From contig QHUU01000081.1 of NCBI GenBank assembly GCA_003222155.1, forward strand, positions 1 to 42,243: 42,243 nt of DNA, written 5' to 3'. The position numbers and the translations under genes were made by a program. Numbering within the stretch: position 1 is the first letter of the stretch; the number at the start of each line of letters is the position of its first letter. The DNA is from Gemmatimonadota bacterium (GTDB taxonomy: Bacteria > Gemmatimonadota > Gemmatimonadetes > Gemmatimonadales > GWC2-71-9). Of this stretch, positions 41,646 through 42,243 are shown one piece after another. Under the pieces are notes generated by a model. The model had not been told where the DNA came from, made no database searches, and saw nothing but the letters and a program-made list of their open reading frames with translations.

Positions 41646-41891
41646 TCACCACCGCACGACAGGTGATCGGGCACTCCTGGGCGAGGTCCCCCAATCTAAG
41701 AAGCCGGCCCGGGCGGGCATAGGTGTTGCGATGTGCAACTAGCTATTGGTGGTCCCTTCCGCTAGGTTGAGTCATGCGCGGGACGGCAGGGCTAAACGAC
41801 CGCGCGTGCAGCACAGCGACAGCGGCCACCCAGCCAACGCCTGGGTTGAGCTACAAGACGTAGGCCACGCGAGATCCGCCGACCGATTGGC
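41646..41891. other. Intergenic stretch before the last gene
   Basis: A 246-base gap between the divergent radical SAM gene and the final partial gene. I see no tRNA, repeat or terminator. A strong AGGAGG (41912-41917) appears just inside the next reading frame. Confidence 0.4.
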
Positions 41892-42243
41892 GTGTCTCGC
41901 GTTTTCGTTTCAGGAGGCGAAGAGACGAGCCTGGCGAAACCACAGCGACAGCAGGTGCCCCAACGGCACTGGGTGTACGCGTACCAGATCGAGCCGCCCC
42001 AGCCCGACACGCGGTTCGCCAAGGTGAAGACGCTGCTGCGCCGGGCGCACCTGGCGGCGCGGCGCGCGGCCCGGATGTGGGCAGGCCGCGTCGTGCTGCA
42101 GACGAGCGTCAGCCACATCCTGATCGTCACCGACAGCCCCAGCCGGAATCGCGCCGTCAACCGGGCGCTCGAGGCCCAGCTCAAGCGTCAGGGCGTGCGG
42201 TTCTCGGTGGGCGAGCCCGTCTCCCTCCCGATCGCTCCGCGCT
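41892..42243 (+). CDS. Conserved hypothetical protein, cut by the right edge
   Basis: An open frame with strong coding character reads out of the window. From about residue 25 it is HWVYAYQIEPPQPDTRFAKV, then a helix (KTLLRRAHLAARRAARMWAGRV), a strand pair (VSHILIVTDSPSRNRAVNRAL) and EAQLKRQGVRFSVGEPVSLP. The alternation looks like a small alpha/beta protein; I have a vague memory of similar small hypotheticals but no name. The start is unclear: GTG 41892 lies upstream of an AGGAGG (41912-41917), which would fit better a start shortly after it, but only a CTG (41931) and the GTG at 41955 are in frame there. Confidence 0.55.
   Translation, partial: MSRVFVSGGEETSLAKPQRQQVPQRHWVYAYQIEPPQPDTRFAKVKTLLRRAHLAARRAARMWAGRVVLQTSVSHILIVTDSPSRNRAVNRALEAQLKRQGVRFSVGEPVSLPIAPR

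Overview
The window is high-GC bacterial DNA, with many GTG/TTG starts, tRNA genes that lack an encoded CCA, and genes often joined by 4-bp ATGA/GTGA overlaps. The gene types (Ser/Thr kinase fused to PD40 propeller repeats, RCC1-repeat lipoprotein, S8 peptidase with propeptide, several PAS histidine kinases, ECF sigma/anti-sigma pair, small beta-barrel proteins) fit a Gemmatimonadota-like soil or sediment bacterium. This placement is inferred from gene content only; no 16S or other marker is present.

Left part (1-10.9 kb). The 5' end of a GAF-domain regulator (probably sigma-54 dependent) runs off the left edge. Then a long co-directional, translationally coupled run follows: DUF4136 lipoprotein, an Os1348-like small domain read in frame into an aldo/keto reductase, a complete tripartite RND pump (TolC-like outer membrane protein, RND permease, adaptor), a DUF305 lipoprotein, a YVTN/YncE-like beta-propeller protein broken by a one-base frameshift, and a small beta-barrel protein. 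It reads as one envelope/efflux operon.

Middle part (11-24.8 kb). It holds a lipoprotein made of two copies of one domain, a cupredoxin-type protein divergent from an ECF sigma/zinc-finger anti-sigma pair, a kinase-propeller receptor divergent from a subtilase, a second beta-barrel protein, a Crp-like regulator with a zinc-ribbon partner, a PAS-PAS hybrid histidine kinase and a membrane diguanylate cyclase.

Mobile part (24.9-35.7 kb). A tRNA-Glu(CTC), tRNA-Glu(TTC), tRNA-Lys cluster has been split in the anticodon loop of tRNA-Lys by a roughly 10.4-kb integrative mobilizable element. The left end keeps only the tRNA-Lys 5' half; the right end has an intact tRNA-Lys whose 5' half and promoter come from the element. 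The element carries a HEPN/MNT toxin-antitoxin pair, an IS3 transposase remnant, an RCC1 lipoprotein, a DUF4145 protein, a zinc-ribbon/membrane protein reading frame split by one amber codon, a repeat-rich probable oriT, mobC, mobA relaxase, an excisionase-like gene and a tyrosine integrase (the last three coupled), and a lipoprotein with C-terminal membrane segments. A 19-bp direct repeat lies just inside each end. The spacers of the tRNA cluster carry a 13-bp-period GACGTC array that would fold into a very long RNA hairpin.

Right part (35.7-42.2 kb). It holds a small membrane protein, a tandem-PAS histidine kinase divergent from murB, a kinase-like protein without its phospho-acceptor His but with an intact receiver, tRNA-Leu(GAG), a B12-binding radical SAM protein and a truncated conserved hypothetical gene at the edge.
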